This document shows positions 28,177 to 37,475 of a DNA stretch of 64,000 bases, one piece after another (the stretch's first letter is position 1; the number at the start of each line of letters is the position of its first letter). The position numbers and the translations under genes are program-made. The notes under the pieces are model-generated. The model did no database searches, was not told the DNA's origin, and worked only from the letters and a program-made list of their open reading frames with translations. Source of the DNA: JAGVSR01 sp031413815 (GTDB lineage: Bacteria; Pseudomonadota; Alphaproteobacteria; Rhizobiales; Hyphomicrobiaceae); contig JANOFU010000018.1 of assembly GCA_031413815.1 (NCBI GenBank), positions 39,288 to 103,287 of the forward strand. The letters are read 5' to 3'.

Positions 28177-28232
28177 GATGACGACGGCTCCTCATGGGAC
28201 AGCAACACAACGCCCCTATAACTTGAAAACAA

Positions 28233-28257
28233 GATGGGCGCCCACCGGGCGCCCATC
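28233..28257 (-). terminator. hairpin between ctpA and the Nudix gene
   Basis: Arms GATGGGCGCCC (28233-28243) and GGGCGCCCATC (28247-28257) pair perfectly over 11 bases with a 3-base loop. On the minus strand it is followed by TTGTTTTC, so it probably terminates or attenuates the envC-ctpA transcript. Confidence 0.75.
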
Positions 28258-28284
28258 AAATGCAGTTCTTTCGAAGTCGAAGCC

Positions 28285-29775
28285 TTAGTTCGGCGTGCCG
28301 CCCTCAGGTGCCGGCGCGGCAGGTGCCGTTGTGCCGCCCAGTGCTGGTGCAGCCGGAGGATCAGCAGGCTTGGCCACTGTCGCTTCTGTGGCCGTCCCGC
28401 GCAGGAACTTCAGCGCATACTGCAGCTGAGTGTCCTTCTCGGGTTCCTTGGGCACATAGGCCGATGAGCCACTCTCTTCTTTTTTCTCTTCGTCTTTCTT
28501 TTCGCCCGACTGATCGGCTGGCTTCTCGCCATCCTTCACTTCGCCGTCCTTGGCTGCGTCCTTGCCTTCCGGCTTGGTGCCAACTGGGGCATTGGGGTTC
28601 TTCAAGTGACCGGGCAGGCTCGCTTCGCCGCGCGGCTTCTCCGGCGTCTTGCTCTTGAGCTCTTCAGGAAGCTCCTGCTCCACGACGATGTCCGGATCGA
28701 TGCCCTTAGCTTGGATTGACCGGTTCGATGGTGTGTAATAGCGCGCCGTCGTCAAGCGGATCGCACCGTTGGCACCAAGCGGGATGATCGTCTGCACCGA
28801 ACCCTTGCCGAATGACCGGGTACCAATAATGGTCGCCCGCTTATGATCCTGCAAAGCGCCAGCGACGATTTCAGACGCTGAAGCGGAACCGCCATTGATC
28901 AACACAACGATCTTTTTGCCGTCTGACGAGTCGCCTGTGCGTGCCTGCGCCCGTTGGGTTTCCTCGTTGTTGCGGCCCTTGGTCAGAACGATCGCGCCTT
29001 GATCCAAGAAGTCGTCCGAAACAGAGATCGCCTGGTCGAGCAAACCGCCAGGGTTGTTTCGCATATCGATAATGTAGCCGCTCAAGCTGGGGCCGATCTG
29101 CTTTTTGAGATCGTCGATAGCCTTCACAAGATTGGCGTGCGTCTGTTCGTTAAATGTCGTCACCTTGACGTAAGCGATGTCGCCTTCGGCACGGGCCTTC
29201 ACCGGGTTGATGCGGATGACGTCGCGGGTGACTTTGATGTCGAAGGGCTCTTCACGGCCCTTGCGAATAACGGTGAGCGAGATCGGCGTGTTGACCGGTC
29301 CGCGCATCTTGTCGACGGCTTGTTCGAGCGTCAGTCCGGTGATCTGCTCGTTGTCGAGATGCGTGATGAGGTCGTTGGCTAGGATGCCAGCTTTTGCAGC
29401 CGGTGTGTCGTCGATCGGCGAGACGACCTTGATCACGCCGTTCTCCATAGTGACTTCGATGCCGAGGCCGCCGAACTCGCCGCGGGTCTGGATCTGCATG
29501 TCGCGGAAGCTCTTCGCGCTCATGTAGGAAGAGTGCGGGTCAAGCGCCGCCAGCATGCCGTTGATGGCCGATTCGACCAGCATCTGGTCGTCGGGCTTTT
29601 CCACGTAGTCCGAACGCACGCGCTCAAAAACATCGCCGAACAGGTCGAGCTGACGGTAGAGTTCGGAATTCGGCGACGTGGCCGATTGCGTGTTGGTGAC
29701 GTTGAGAACGGTCGTGGCGCCAGCCAGGCCCGTCATCATCAGGAATGTCCAGAACGCGAAGTCAGTCTTGCGCAT
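28285..29775 (-). CDS. ctpA: carboxy-terminal processing protease (S41 family)
   Basis: A 496-residue exported protease from the ATG at 29775, which shares one base with the envC stop (TAATG). Residues 1-30 form a signal anchor (FWTFLMMTGLAGATTVLNVT). The PDZ domain (about 85-165) contains GEFGGLGIEVTMENG. The catalytic core has DMRNNPGGLLDQAI, the Ser in LINGGSASASEIVAGAL and the Lys in GTRSFGKGSVQTIIPL. The C-terminal 120 residues are a low-complexity Lys/Glu/Pro/Ala tail. CtpA trims envelope proteins and peptidoglycan enzymes in the periplasm. Coupling to envC points to a cell-wall role. Confidence 0.94.
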   Translation of the reverse strand: MRKTDFAFWTFLMMTGLAGATTVLNVTNTQSATSPNSELYRQLDLFGDVFERVRSDYVEKPDDQMLVESAINGMLAALDPHSSYMSAKSFRDMQIQTRGEFGGLGIEVTMENGVIKVVSPIDDTPAAKAGILANDLITHLDNEQITGLTLEQAVDKMRGPVNTPISLTVIRKGREEPFDIKVTRDVIRINPVKARAEGDIAYVKVTTFNEQTHANLVKAIDDLKKQIGPSLSGYIIDMRNNPGGLLDQAISVSDDFLDQGAIVLTKGRNNEETQRAQARTGDSSDGKKIVVLINGGSASASEIVAGALQDHKRATIIGTRSFGKGSVQTIIPLGANGAIRLTTARYYTPSNRSIQAKGIDPDIVVEQELPEELKSKTPEKPRGEASLPGHLKNPNAPVGTKPEGKDAAKDGEVKDGEKPADQSGEKKDEEKKEESGSSAYVPKEPEKDTQLQYALKFLRGTATEATVAKPADPPAAPALGGTTAPAAPAPEGGTPN

Positions 29776-31292
29776 TAGCCTTGTGCCTTCTGAAGACTTT
29801 CGACCCACCAAGGATCGGGGTTTATCGGTTCGCCATCCTTGCGAAATTCGATGTATAGTACCGGTGCGCCGGATTGCGCGCTACCCGGATCTCGCGCGGC
29901 CGCACTGCTCATTGTGCCAACCGGCTCTGCTGCGAGTACGAATTGGCCTGGCTGCGCGTCGATCTGCGAGAGCCCAGCGACTAGCACATGATAACCGCCG
30001 CCGGCATTGATGATCAAGAGCTTGCCATAACTGCGGAAATCACCGGCGTAGACGACCCATCCGTCGCAAGGTGACGTGATCTGTGCCCCACTGCGGGTTT
30101 CGATGACCATGCCCTTGGACGTTGCACCGTACTGGGTTTTCTCGCCAAAGGACAAAACCCGGCGTCCTTGAGCAGGCAACGGAAGTTTGGCTTTTGCAAG
30201 ATGAAAGGCAATCGCGGGCTTAATACGGCCCGCGCTGCCGGGAACCAATGATGTTCCCGCGGGTGCAAGTTCGACAACAGGCGCACCGCTGGGCTTGGGT
30301 GCGGGCGAGAAGGCCGCAACATCGACGGGCTTGTCTTGTTGACCCGGCGAAGCACCGGCCGTGGCTTCGCTGGCCGCCGGAAGCGCCGGTTCTGGTGAGA
30401 GCGCCTGAGGCGCATCGGCGGATGGCACCGGAGCGGAAGCGCCTTCGGCAGCTGCCGCCGCGGCCGCCACCTGCTGCGTTTCGGCATTGTAAGCTTGAAG
30501 GGCCGTGTTCTTGGTCACCGCCTCGTCGAGCTTGGCAATCAGCTCGTTGAGGTCGGTGACGCTCTTTGAGATTTCGTCAGCGCTGCGGCGCACGTCCTTG
30601 AGTTCGGCTTGCCGCTCGGTAATTGATTGGCGCTTGGTTTCCATGAGACCCGCGAGCCGGGTCCGCATATCGCTGAGGCGCGTGGTCTCGGCCCGCAGTT
30701 TTTCGCCTTCTGTGCGAATGTCTCCGGTTACGCGCATCAAGTCGTTGAGCGTGTCCGTCAAGGCCAGAGCTTGTTTGCGCATGCCAGGAAAGGCCGCCGC
30801 CAGCAACATGGCGCTGCGCACCATATGCAGGGCGTCTTCGCGCTTGGTGATGAGGACTGGTGGCGGATTGCGCCCCATGCGCTGGAGGGCCGATAGTAAT
30901 TTTGCAATTTGTCCGTGGCGTTGGCTGAGTGACCCGCGCACCAGTTTTTCCTGGGCTTCGAGTTCGCCCATCCGGTCTTCAATCTTTGTGAGCTGGGCTT
31001 CGCTCTTCTGGATCGTGGCAGCCGTTTCGACCAGCCGGGCATTGATCTTTTCGCGCTCGGAGTTGAGTTCGGCGACGTCTTTTTCGATAATGCCAGCGCG
31101 CGACTGAGTGGCTTCAAGTTCGTTGCGGCGCGCCTCAAGTGCTTTTTGAACGTCGTCAGCGCTGGGCGGAGGTGCCGTCTGGGCGATGGCCGGCCTCGGG
31201 GCGGTGAGCCACAGCGTGGTTGCGACGACGGCCGCTACTGCGCAACGCACAGCCCCTCGCCAAGACCCGAGTCGTTCTGCCGATGCTGCCAA
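29775..31292 (-). CDS. envC: murein hydrolase activator EnvC-like (coiled coil + LytM)
   Basis: A 505-residue exported protein. The start is a TTG at 31292 with a GAGGGGG site 10 bases upstream. The signal peptide (AVAAVVATTLWLTAPRPAIA) is followed by a long coiled coil (about 45-235, ESTs such as RRNELEATQSRAGIIEKDVA) and a Pro/Ala-rich linker. The C-terminal LytM domain contains KGMVIETRSGAQITSPCDGW, VVYAGDFRSYGKLLIINAGG and GYHVLVAGLSQI. The zinc ligands of active M23 peptidases are not all present, as in EnvC activators, which switch on amidases rather than cutting. It is coupled to ctpA. Confidence 0.9.
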   Translation of the reverse strand: MAASAERLGSWRGAVRCAVAAVVATTLWLTAPRPAIAQTAPPPSADDVQKALEARRNELEATQSRAGIIEKDVAELNSEREKINARLVETAATIQKSEAQLTKIEDRMGELEAQEKLVRGSLSQRHGQIAKLLSALQRMGRNPPPVLITKREDALHMVRSAMLLAAAFPGMRKQALALTDTLNDLMRVTGDIRTEGEKLRAETTRLSDMRTRLAGLMETKRQSITERQAELKDVRRSADEISKSVTDLNELIAKLDEAVTKNTALQAYNAETQQVAAAAAAAEGASAPVPSADAPQALSPEPALPAASEATAGASPGQQDKPVDVAAFSPAPKPSGAPVVELAPAGTSLVPGSAGRIKPAIAFHLAKAKLPLPAQGRRVLSFGEKTQYGATSKGMVIETRSGAQITSPCDGWVVYAGDFRSYGKLLIINAGGGYHVLVAGLSQIDAQPGQFVLAAEPVGTMSSAAARDPGSAQSGAPVLYIEFRKDGEPINPDPWWVESLQKAQG

Positions 31293-31574
31293 ACTGAGTG
31301 GGCCCCCTCAAAGTGCCGTTAAAAGACCGCCTCAAGTCATAGCGGTGCCAGTCAATCCTGGCCTTTTCGGGACAAAGCTAGTCCGCTTCGACGATCAACG
31401 CCACGCAAACCTTGCTGATTTGCGGGTCCTCAGCCTACGCTGGCACGCGTGTTTTCAGCGACTGCGGCGGCTGGCTGCGATATCCAGGTCCATCCTGCTG
31501 CGCTTTGGCATTTGCTGATGGCGGGGCATCGCCTTATCGTTGAGCCAACGCCGAACCTAACGAAAGCTTCCGTC

Positions 31575-31775
31575 ATGCAGTCTTTGCTCTACCACGCGAC
31601 CACCATCGCGGTGATCGCGGTATTTATCGTCTTGTGCGCGGGCCTGTGGACCATGGCGCGGGGTACCAGCCCCAATCTGAGCCAAAAGCTAATGCGCTGG
31701 CGCGTTGGCCTTCAATTCGCGGCCATTGTGGTGATTATGGCGTTCGTTTTGTACGGCAAGTACCAGGCTGGCTGA
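31575..31775 (+). CDS. HIG1-domain twin transmembrane protein
   Basis: A 66-residue protein with two hydrophobic helices (IAVIAVFIVLCAGLWTMARG and VGLQFAAIVVIMAFVLYG). They are joined by the HIG1-type loop NLSQKLMRWRVGLQ, which carries the conserved MRWRV. Bacterial and mitochondrial HIG1 proteins associate with respiratory complexes. It directly precedes the adenosyltransferase gene (6 bases), a pairing common in the order. The ATG at 31575 gives the complete first helix. Confidence 0.88.
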   Translation: MQSLLYHATTIAVIAVFIVLCAGLWTMARGTSPNLSQKLMRWRVGLQFAAIVVIMAFVLYGKYQAG

Positions 31776-31781
31776 GCGGAC

Positions 31782-32363
31782 ATGGTCAAACTCAACAAAA
31801 TCTACACAAAAACAGGCGATGCCGGTACCACGGGCCTTGGCACCGGCGAACGTGTCTCTAAGGACGGTGTGCGAATCGCCGCCTACGGTTCTGTCGACGA
31901 AGCCAATGCCACCATCGGCATGGTGAGGTTGCACTTGGGCGGTGGGCATCCCGGTCTCGACGCAAAGCTCGGACGGATCCAGAATGACATGTTCGATTTG
32001 GGTGCGGATTTGTGCGTGCCCGACCGGGGTGAAAAGCTGCCCTATACGCCGTTGCGGATGTCCGAGGCGCAGGTTGAGCGCATTGAAGCCGAAATCGATG
32101 AACTGAACTCAGAGCTTAAACCATTGAATTCATTTGTTCTTCCAGGTGGATCGGCCGCTGCAGCGGCGCTTCACGTCGCCCGTACCGTGTGCCGCCGGGC
32201 CGAGCGGGACATGGTCACCCTGGCGGCAACGGCGGGTGAGCCGGTCAGTGCTCCGGCCATGAAATACATCAACCGGCTGTCAGATTTCCTTTTTGTAGCC
32301 AGCCGCTACGTCAATGATCGTGGAATGAGCGACGTTTTGTGGGTGCCCGGTCAGAATCGCTGA
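31782..32363 (+). CDS. cob(I)alamin adenosyltransferase, PduO type
   Basis: A 193-residue enzyme making adenosylcobalamin from cob(I)alamin and ATP. The N-terminal signature KIYTKTGDAGTTGLGTGERV binds ATP. YGSVDEANATIGMVRLH and FVLPGGSAAAAALHVARTVC follow, then CRRAERDM and the C-terminal NRLSDFLFVASRY. It may serve methylmalonyl-CoA mutase or other B12 enzymes, consistent with the fatty-acid genes downstream. Confidence 0.95.
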   Translation: MVKLNKIYTKTGDAGTTGLGTGERVSKDGVRIAAYGSVDEANATIGMVRLHLGGGHPGLDAKLGRIQNDMFDLGADLCVPDRGEKLPYTPLRMSEAQVERIEAEIDELNSELKPLNSFVLPGGSAAAAALHVARTVCRRAERDMVTLAATAGEPVSAPAMKYINRLSDFLFVASRYVNDRGMSDVLWVPGQNR

Positions 32364-32407
32364 CGCTGTGGGACCCCGCCAGCGGACCGAAAAAAGGATC
32401 AACTCTG

Positions 32408-33121
32408 ATGTTCGTTCCGTTGCATGATGAAAACCGTTTGCGATCGATCAAGTTTCAGTACGTGACGATCGGACTGATTGTCACCAATGTGATCATTTTT
32501 CTGATCCAGTTGGCTGGCCTTCAAGAAGCGGCCGTCGCGAGCTTTGCGATTATCCCGGCCGAGCTCCTGCATACGGCCGGTGTCAGTCTGGACGACATTG
32601 CGGACCAGCAGTCAGTTGCACTGCCCGAAAATCTGACGCTGCTGTGTTACATGTTCTTTCACGGCGACGTCTTACACCTTGGCGGAAACATGCTGTTTCT
32701 GTGGGTTTTCGGCGACAATGTCGAAGATGCGATGGGACACGCAAAGTTTCTCCTCTTCTATCTGGCCTGCGGAATTTTCGCTGGTCTGATGCACGCCATG
32801 ATGATGCCGGACTCGGCCAATCCCCTCATCGGTGCAAGTGGTGCCGTGGCCGGCGTCATTGCCGCGTACCTGATGCTGCATCCCCGGGTGCGCGTCTGGG
32901 TGCTGGCATTCCAAGCCATTCCGCTTCGCATTTCTGCTGCAACGGCGTTGGGCTTGTGGGTCGCTATTCAAGTCGCGATGGTGCTCATTCCGCGGTCTGA
33001 CACGGTCGCTTGGTGGGCCCATATCGGGGGCCTGATTGCGGGCGCGGTGTTAATTGTCTTTCTGAGGCGCCCCGGCGTGCCGCTGTTCGACAAGAACTTG
33101 GCCGTCGTCCCCTCCGCGTAA
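32408..33121 (+). CDS. rhomboid-family intramembrane serine protease
   Basis: A 237-residue membrane protein from the ATG at 32408. Six hydrophobic segments are visible. The catalytic Ser-144 lies in GASGAVAG and His-205 in WWAHIGGLIAG. The L1 motif HGDVLHLGGNMLFLWVFGDN is typical of the family. Rhomboids cleave membrane proteins within the bilayer; the substrate is unknown. It lies between the adenosyltransferase and etfB, with 269 bases before etfB. Confidence 0.93.
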   Translation: MFVPLHDENRLRSIKFQYVTIGLIVTNVIIFLIQLAGLQEAAVASFAIIPAELLHTAGVSLDDIADQQSVALPENLTLLCYMFFHGDVLHLGGNMLFLWVFGDNVEDAMGHAKFLLFYLACGIFAGLMHAMMMPDSANPLIGASGAVAGVIAAYLMLHPRVRVWVLAFQAIPLRISAATALGLWVAIQVAMVLIPRSDTVAWWAHIGGLIAGAVLIVFLRRPGVPLFDKNLAVVPSA

Positions 33122-33390
33122 AGAGCATCCGCCGGGCCCTTCCTGGCACGGTTCAATGCTCCTGGATCAGCCAATTGACTTGGCCCGAGCCCCCCCTTAG
33201 GTTTGCGTTTCGCATGTGCGAAGAGCGCCAGGCGATCTCTCCGTTCACTTTGCGGCCTGTGCCGCTTTACGTGCGGAGTGCACTGCAAAATTCCGGACGG
33301 ACCTGCGCGGCGTCACGACGCAAATCGAAGACGCTCAAGACCGTGTAACCACGACCAAACTGAACAGAGCTGCTGGGGAGCGCCTCGCGA

Positions 33391-34143
33391 ATGAAGATAC
33401 TCGTCGCGGTCAAACGCGTCGTTGATTACGCCGTCAAAATTCGCGTCAAAGCGGACGGCTCCGGCATCGAATTGGCCACCGTCAAGATGTCGATGAACCC
33501 GTTTGACGAAATCGCCGTCGAGGAAGCGGTCCGGCTCAAAGAGAAGGGCACGGCTACAGAAGTTGTGGTTGTGTCGATAGGTCCCGCCAAATCCCAGGAG
33601 ACCATCCGCACCGCCCTTGCCATCGGCGCGGACCGGGGCGTGTTGATTGAAACGCCTGAAGGCGTCCTCATCGAGCCGCTTGCGGTGGCGAAGTTGCTCA
33701 AGGTGTTGGCTGAAACGGAAAAGCCGGACCTCATCGTGCTGGGCAAACAAGCGATCGACGACGACTGCAATCAGACGGGTCAAATGCTGGCCGCACTGCT
33801 CGGCTGGCCGCAGGGCACGTTCGCCTCAAAAGTTCTGCCGAATGGCAGCGCGGTCGATGTGACGCGCGAAGTCGATGGCGGTCTTGAGACCTTGAAACTT
33901 AGAATGCCGGCCGTCGTCACGACTGACCTCCGCTTGAATGAGCCGCGCTATCCGTCGCTGCCCAACATCATGAAGGCGAAAAAGAAACCGATCGATATCA
34001 AAAAGCCGGAAGACCTTGGCGTGGATATCTCGCCGCGGCTGCAGGTTCTCAAAACAAGTGAGCCGCCGCAGCGCAAAGGCGGCGTCAAAGTTGCCGACGT
34101 TCCCGAACTCGTCGCCAAGCTCAAGTCCGCGGGGGTTCTGTAA
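33391..34143 (+). CDS. etfB: electron transfer flavoprotein beta subunit
   Basis: A 250-residue subunit. It begins MKILVAVKRVVDYAVKIRVK and contains NPFDEIAVEEAVRLKEKG, LGKQAIDDDCNQTGQMLAAL and LRLNEPRYPSLPNIMKAKKK, the recognition loop that docks dehydrogenases. With EtfA it carries electrons from acyl-CoA dehydrogenases to ETF:quinone oxidoreductase. Its stop overlaps the etfA start (TAATG). Confidence 0.97.
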   Translation: MKILVAVKRVVDYAVKIRVKADGSGIELATVKMSMNPFDEIAVEEAVRLKEKGTATEVVVVSIGPAKSQETIRTALAIGADRGVLIETPEGVLIEPLAVAKLLKVLAETEKPDLIVLGKQAIDDDCNQTGQMLAALLGWPQGTFASKVLPNGSAVDVTREVDGGLETLKLRMPAVVTTDLRLNEPRYPSLPNIMKAKKKPIDIKKPEDLGVDISPRLQVLKTSEPPQRKGGVKVADVPELVAKLKSAGVL

Positions 34144-35087
34144 TGTCGGTACTCGTTCTCGCAGATCACTCAAATTCGGCCCTAGGTAGCGGTACAGCGA
34201 AGGCTGTCACGGCGGCTGCTGCGATCGGTGGCGAAGTTCACGTGCTGGTTGCCGGTCACAACTGCAACGGTGCTGCCGATGAAGCGGCAAAACTCGACGG
34301 TGTATCGAAGGTGATTGTCGCGGATGCGCCGCAATTGGCAAATGGCCTTGCGGAAGAAGTGGCCCAACTCCTCGTGCCGATGATGGCGGGTTACGGCGTG
34401 CTGATGGCACCGGCAACGGCTTCGGGCAAGAACGTGCTGCCGCGTGTGGCCGCGCTCCTTGATGTGATGCAGATCTCCGACGTCACCAAGGTCTTAGGCC
34501 CCGATACATTTGAGCGGCCGATCTATGCCGGCAACGCGATTCAAACCGTGAAGTCATCGGAAGCAAAGATAGTCATCACCGTGCGGATCGCGTCGTTCGC
34601 CGCCGCGGGCAATGGCGGGTCAGCTGCGATTGAATCGGCTGCTGCTCCGGCGATTGCGGGGCTGTCGGCGTTTGGAAGTGCGGACCTGACAAAGTCGGAT
34701 CGCCCGGAATTGGCTGCTGCACGCATTGTCATTTCCGGCGGTCGGGGCATGGGAAACGGTGAGAACTTCAAAAAATACATTGAGCCAGTGGCTGATCGCC
34801 TTGGCGCGGCGATGGGCGCCTCGCGTGCTGCGGTCGATGCCGGGTTCGTGCCCAACGATTGGCAGGTTGGCCAGACCGGAAAAGTGGTGGCACCCGAACT
34901 GTATCTTGCTGTCGGCATCTCTGGAGCCATTCAGCATCTCGCCGGTATGAAAGACAGCAAGGTCATCGTCGCAATCAACAAAGACGGCGAGGCGCCGATT
35001 TTCCAGGTCGCTGACTATGGGCTCGTCGCGGATTTGTTTCAGGCACTTCCCGAACTCGATGCCGAGTTGAAAAAGGCGGGCCATTGA
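34143..35087 (+). CDS. etfA: electron transfer flavoprotein alpha subunit
   Basis: A 314-residue subunit binding the redox FAD. The FAD signature is PELYLAVGISGAIQHLAGMK, followed by VIVAINKDGEAPIFQVADYG. GGRGMGNGENFKKYIEPVAD is also conserved. It overlaps etfB by one base, so the two subunits are translated together. Confidence 0.97.
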   Translation: MSVLVLADHSNSALGSGTAKAVTAAAAIGGEVHVLVAGHNCNGAADEAAKLDGVSKVIVADAPQLANGLAEEVAQLLVPMMAGYGVLMAPATASGKNVLPRVAALLDVMQISDVTKVLGPDTFERPIYAGNAIQTVKSSEAKIVITVRIASFAAAGNGGSAAIESAAAPAIAGLSAFGSADLTKSDRPELAAARIVISGGRGMGNGENFKKYIEPVADRLGAAMGASRAAVDAGFVPNDWQVGQTGKVVAPELYLAVGISGAIQHLAGMKDSKVIVAINKDGEAPIFQVADYGLVADLFQALPELDAELKKAGH

Positions 35088-35123
35088 GTTCGGCGTGTCT
35101 GGCGGGATTGAAGGATTTTACAA

Positions 35124-36053
35124 ATGGACGTTGCCGTTAAAGTGGCAGGAAGACCCGGACCCGCTTTGAAGCCGGTCACCACCATCAAGTCGGTGGGCGT
35201 GATTGGTGCCGGTCAAATGGGCTCAGGCATCTCGCATGTCGTGGCGCTGGCGGGCTATGATGTTCTGCTGAACGACATCAAGGCCGATGCTATCGAGCAT
35301 GCACTGGCGGCGATCGAAAAGTCGATGGCCCGCCAAGTCGATAAGGGCATCATCAAAGCCGCCAACATGCAGGCTGCGCTCAAGCTGATCAAGCCAGCCA
35401 CCGGTCTTGACGAGTTGTCCCAGTGCGACATGGTCATCGAAGCCGCGACCGAAGACGAGGGCATCAAGCGCAAGATCTTCGCTGAGCTGCGCGGCAAGCT
35501 CAAAGCCGGGGCGCTGCTCGCGACCAACACCTCGTCGATTTCGATCACCAGGCTGGCTGCGGCGACCGACCGGCCCGAGCAATTCATCGGCATGCATTTC
35601 ATGAACCCCGTGCCGCGCATGGAGCTGGTCGAGCTCATTCGCGGGATCGCAACCGAAGACGGCGTATTCACCACGGCGCGGCAGTTTGTCGATAGCCTCG
35701 GCAAGATCACAGCGCTGTCGGAAGATTTTCCGGCCTTCATCGTCAATCGTATCCTGCTGCCCATGATCAATGAAGCCGTCTACACGCTCTATGAAGGCGT
35801 CGGAACGGTGGATGGCATCGACAAGGCCATGAAACTGGGTGCTCATCACCCCATGGGTCCGCTCGAGCTGGCGGACTTCATTGGTCTCGATACGTGCCTA
35901 TCGGTGATGCAGGTCTTGTACGAAGGCCTCTCCGACTCCAAGTATCGCCCGTGTCCGTTGCTGGTAAAGTATGTCGAAGCAGGTTGGCTTGGCCGCAAGA
36001 CCAACCGCGGGTTTTATGATTACCGCGGTGAAAAGCCGGTCCCAACCCGATGA
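35124..36053 (+). CDS. hbd: 3-hydroxybutyryl-CoA dehydrogenase
   Basis: A 309-residue enzyme oxidising 3-hydroxyacyl-CoA with NAD. The Rossmann motif GVIGAGQMGSGISHVVALAG lies at about residue 25. Catalytic region residues include FIGMHFMNPVPRMELVELIR (the His) and DFPAFIVNRILLPMINEA. LGAHHPMGPLELADFIGLD also fits. It has a GAAGGA site 9 bases before the ATG. Together with etfBA it forms a beta-oxidation or poly-hydroxybutyrate unit. Confidence 0.95.
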   Translation: MDVAVKVAGRPGPALKPVTTIKSVGVIGAGQMGSGISHVVALAGYDVLLNDIKADAIEHALAAIEKSMARQVDKGIIKAANMQAALKLIKPATGLDELSQCDMVIEAATEDEGIKRKIFAELRGKLKAGALLATNTSSISITRLAAATDRPEQFIGMHFMNPVPRMELVELIRGIATEDGVFTTARQFVDSLGKITALSEDFPAFIVNRILLPMINEAVYTLYEGVGTVDGIDKAMKLGAHHPMGPLELADFIGLDTCLSVMQVLYEGLSDSKYRPCPLLVKYVEAGWLGRKTNRGFYDYRGEKPVPTR

Positions 36054-36162
36054 CGGGCGAACTTTAGGCGCACCCTGACGAACGAACAGCGCAAACCAGC
36101 TTCCCACTGTGTGTGGACCGAATCACGCCTGGGTTGAAGATCAAAGGTCCACTAGGGTCACA

Positions 36163-36921
36163 ATGAGTACCTCTCCTCGCGTCGCAATTGTTACGGGTGC
36201 TGGCAGCGGGATTGGCCGCGCCGTTGCAATCAGCTTGGCTGATAACGGTTACAGTGTGGTGCTCGCTGGGCGCCGGAAACCCGAGCTTGAGACGACGGCA
36301 TCGGCCGTGAAGCCGGGAACGGGCAACACGGTTGCGATCGTGGCTGATGTGTCCGATCCGGTGTCGGTCAAAGCTCTGTTCGCGCGTACAAAGGAAGCGT
36401 TCGGCCGTCTGGATGTGCTGTTCAACAACGCGGGCACTGCAGCGCCGCCCATCGCTATGGAAGATTTGACGTTCGATCAATGGAAGGCCGTGATCGACGT
36501 CAACTTGAACGGCGCTTTTTTGTGTGCTCAAGCGGCGATCCGCCTGATGAAGGCGCAAGACCCTAAGGGCGGCCGCATCATCAACAATGGGTCGATTTCG
36601 GCCTACACGCCGCGGCCACAATCAGCCCCCTATACAGCCACCAAACATGCCCTCGCGGGCCTCACCAAATCGATTGCGCTCGATGGCCGGGTGAACAACA
36701 TCGCGTGTTCGCAAATCGACATCGGTAACGCGGCCACGGAACTGTCCGAACCGATGGCCAAGGGCATTCGGCAGGCGGATGGCAGTGTACGGGCGGAGCC
36801 GCGAATCGACGTCAAGCACGTCGCGGACGCCGTGTTGTACATCGCCAATCTGCCGCTCGAGGCCAACGTCCTGACCATGACTCTCAAAGCCACCGCCATG
36901 CCGTTTGAGGGCCGCGGTTGA
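36163..36921 (+). CDS. short-chain dehydrogenase/reductase
   Basis: A 252-residue SDR from the ATG at 36163. The cofactor motif is TGAGSGIG, followed by DVLFNNAGTAAPP. The active site is intact, with a Ser in INNGSISAY and the YTATKHA Tyr-Lys pair. The C-terminal segment FEGRG is short. SDRs reduce or oxidise many alcohols and ketones; the substrate is not decided by sequence. It follows hbd by 109 bases on the same strand and may be part of the same transcript. Confidence 0.9.
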   Translation: MSTSPRVAIVTGAGSGIGRAVAISLADNGYSVVLAGRRKPELETTASAVKPGTGNTVAIVADVSDPVSVKALFARTKEAFGRLDVLFNNAGTAAPPIAMEDLTFDQWKAVIDVNLNGAFLCAQAAIRLMKAQDPKGGRIINNGSISAYTPRPQSAPYTATKHALAGLTKSIALDGRVNNIACSQIDIGNAATELSEPMAKGIRQADGSVRAEPRIDVKHVADAVLYIANLPLEANVLTMTLKATAMPFEGRG

Positions 36922-37010
36922 GTCTGCGGAGGCACAGCAAACGTTCATAAAGCCTGCTATAAAGTCCGCGCGGTGGAAGGCGGTATTCATCCGGGCATGA
37001 GGTTCTCGCA

Positions 37011-37475
37011 ATGACGAAATGCGACTATGTTATTGAAAACAAATCTGGATTCTTGAAATCCTTATCGGTGGGACGGGGCACGGTGGCCGGTTTAGCCGCT
37101 GCAATGGCTGTGGCACTCGTGGCCGTCGCGACCGTCCCTGCCGGTGCCGAACCGGGCGGTTTGGACGGCAACTGGAGCGGCGGCGGGTCGCTGACCTACC
37201 CCTCGGGTGCCAAAGAGAACGCGCGCTGCAAGGCGTCGTTCAAGCGCAAAACCGGCACCAGCTATGCGGTCAACGCGCGGTGCGCGAGCGCATCGGGCAA
37301 AATCGAGCAGTCAGCGACACTCCAGGAAGTCGGCGCTAATCGCTATTCAGGCAGCTTCTTCAATACGGAGTTTAATGTCGACGGCACGATCACGGTCACC
37401 GTCCAGGGTAATTCTCAGAGCGTTTCGATCTCGAGCCCTGCCGGCAGTACAGCCAGCTTCCGGCTCAGCCGCTAA
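37011..37475 (+). CDS. exported protein of unknown function
   Basis: A 154-residue protein with a long n-region and a hydrophobic signal (VAGLAAAMAVALVAVATVPAGA, cleavage near residue 46). The mature part is about 108 residues of beta-rich sequence: DGNWSGGGSLTYPSGAKENA, ARCKASFKRKTGTSY and RYSGSFFNTEFNVDGTITV. Two cysteines may form a disulfide. A small lipocalin-like barrel is possible but not shown. Its stop overlaps the stop of the convergent hydrolase gene (CTAA). Confidence 0.7.
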   Translation: MTKCDYVIENKSGFLKSLSVGRGTVAGLAAAMAVALVAVATVPAGAEPGGLDGNWSGGGSLTYPSGAKENARCKASFKRKTGTSYAVNARCASASGKIEQSATLQEVGANRYSGSFFNTEFNVDGTITVTVQGNSQSVSISSPAGSTASFRLSR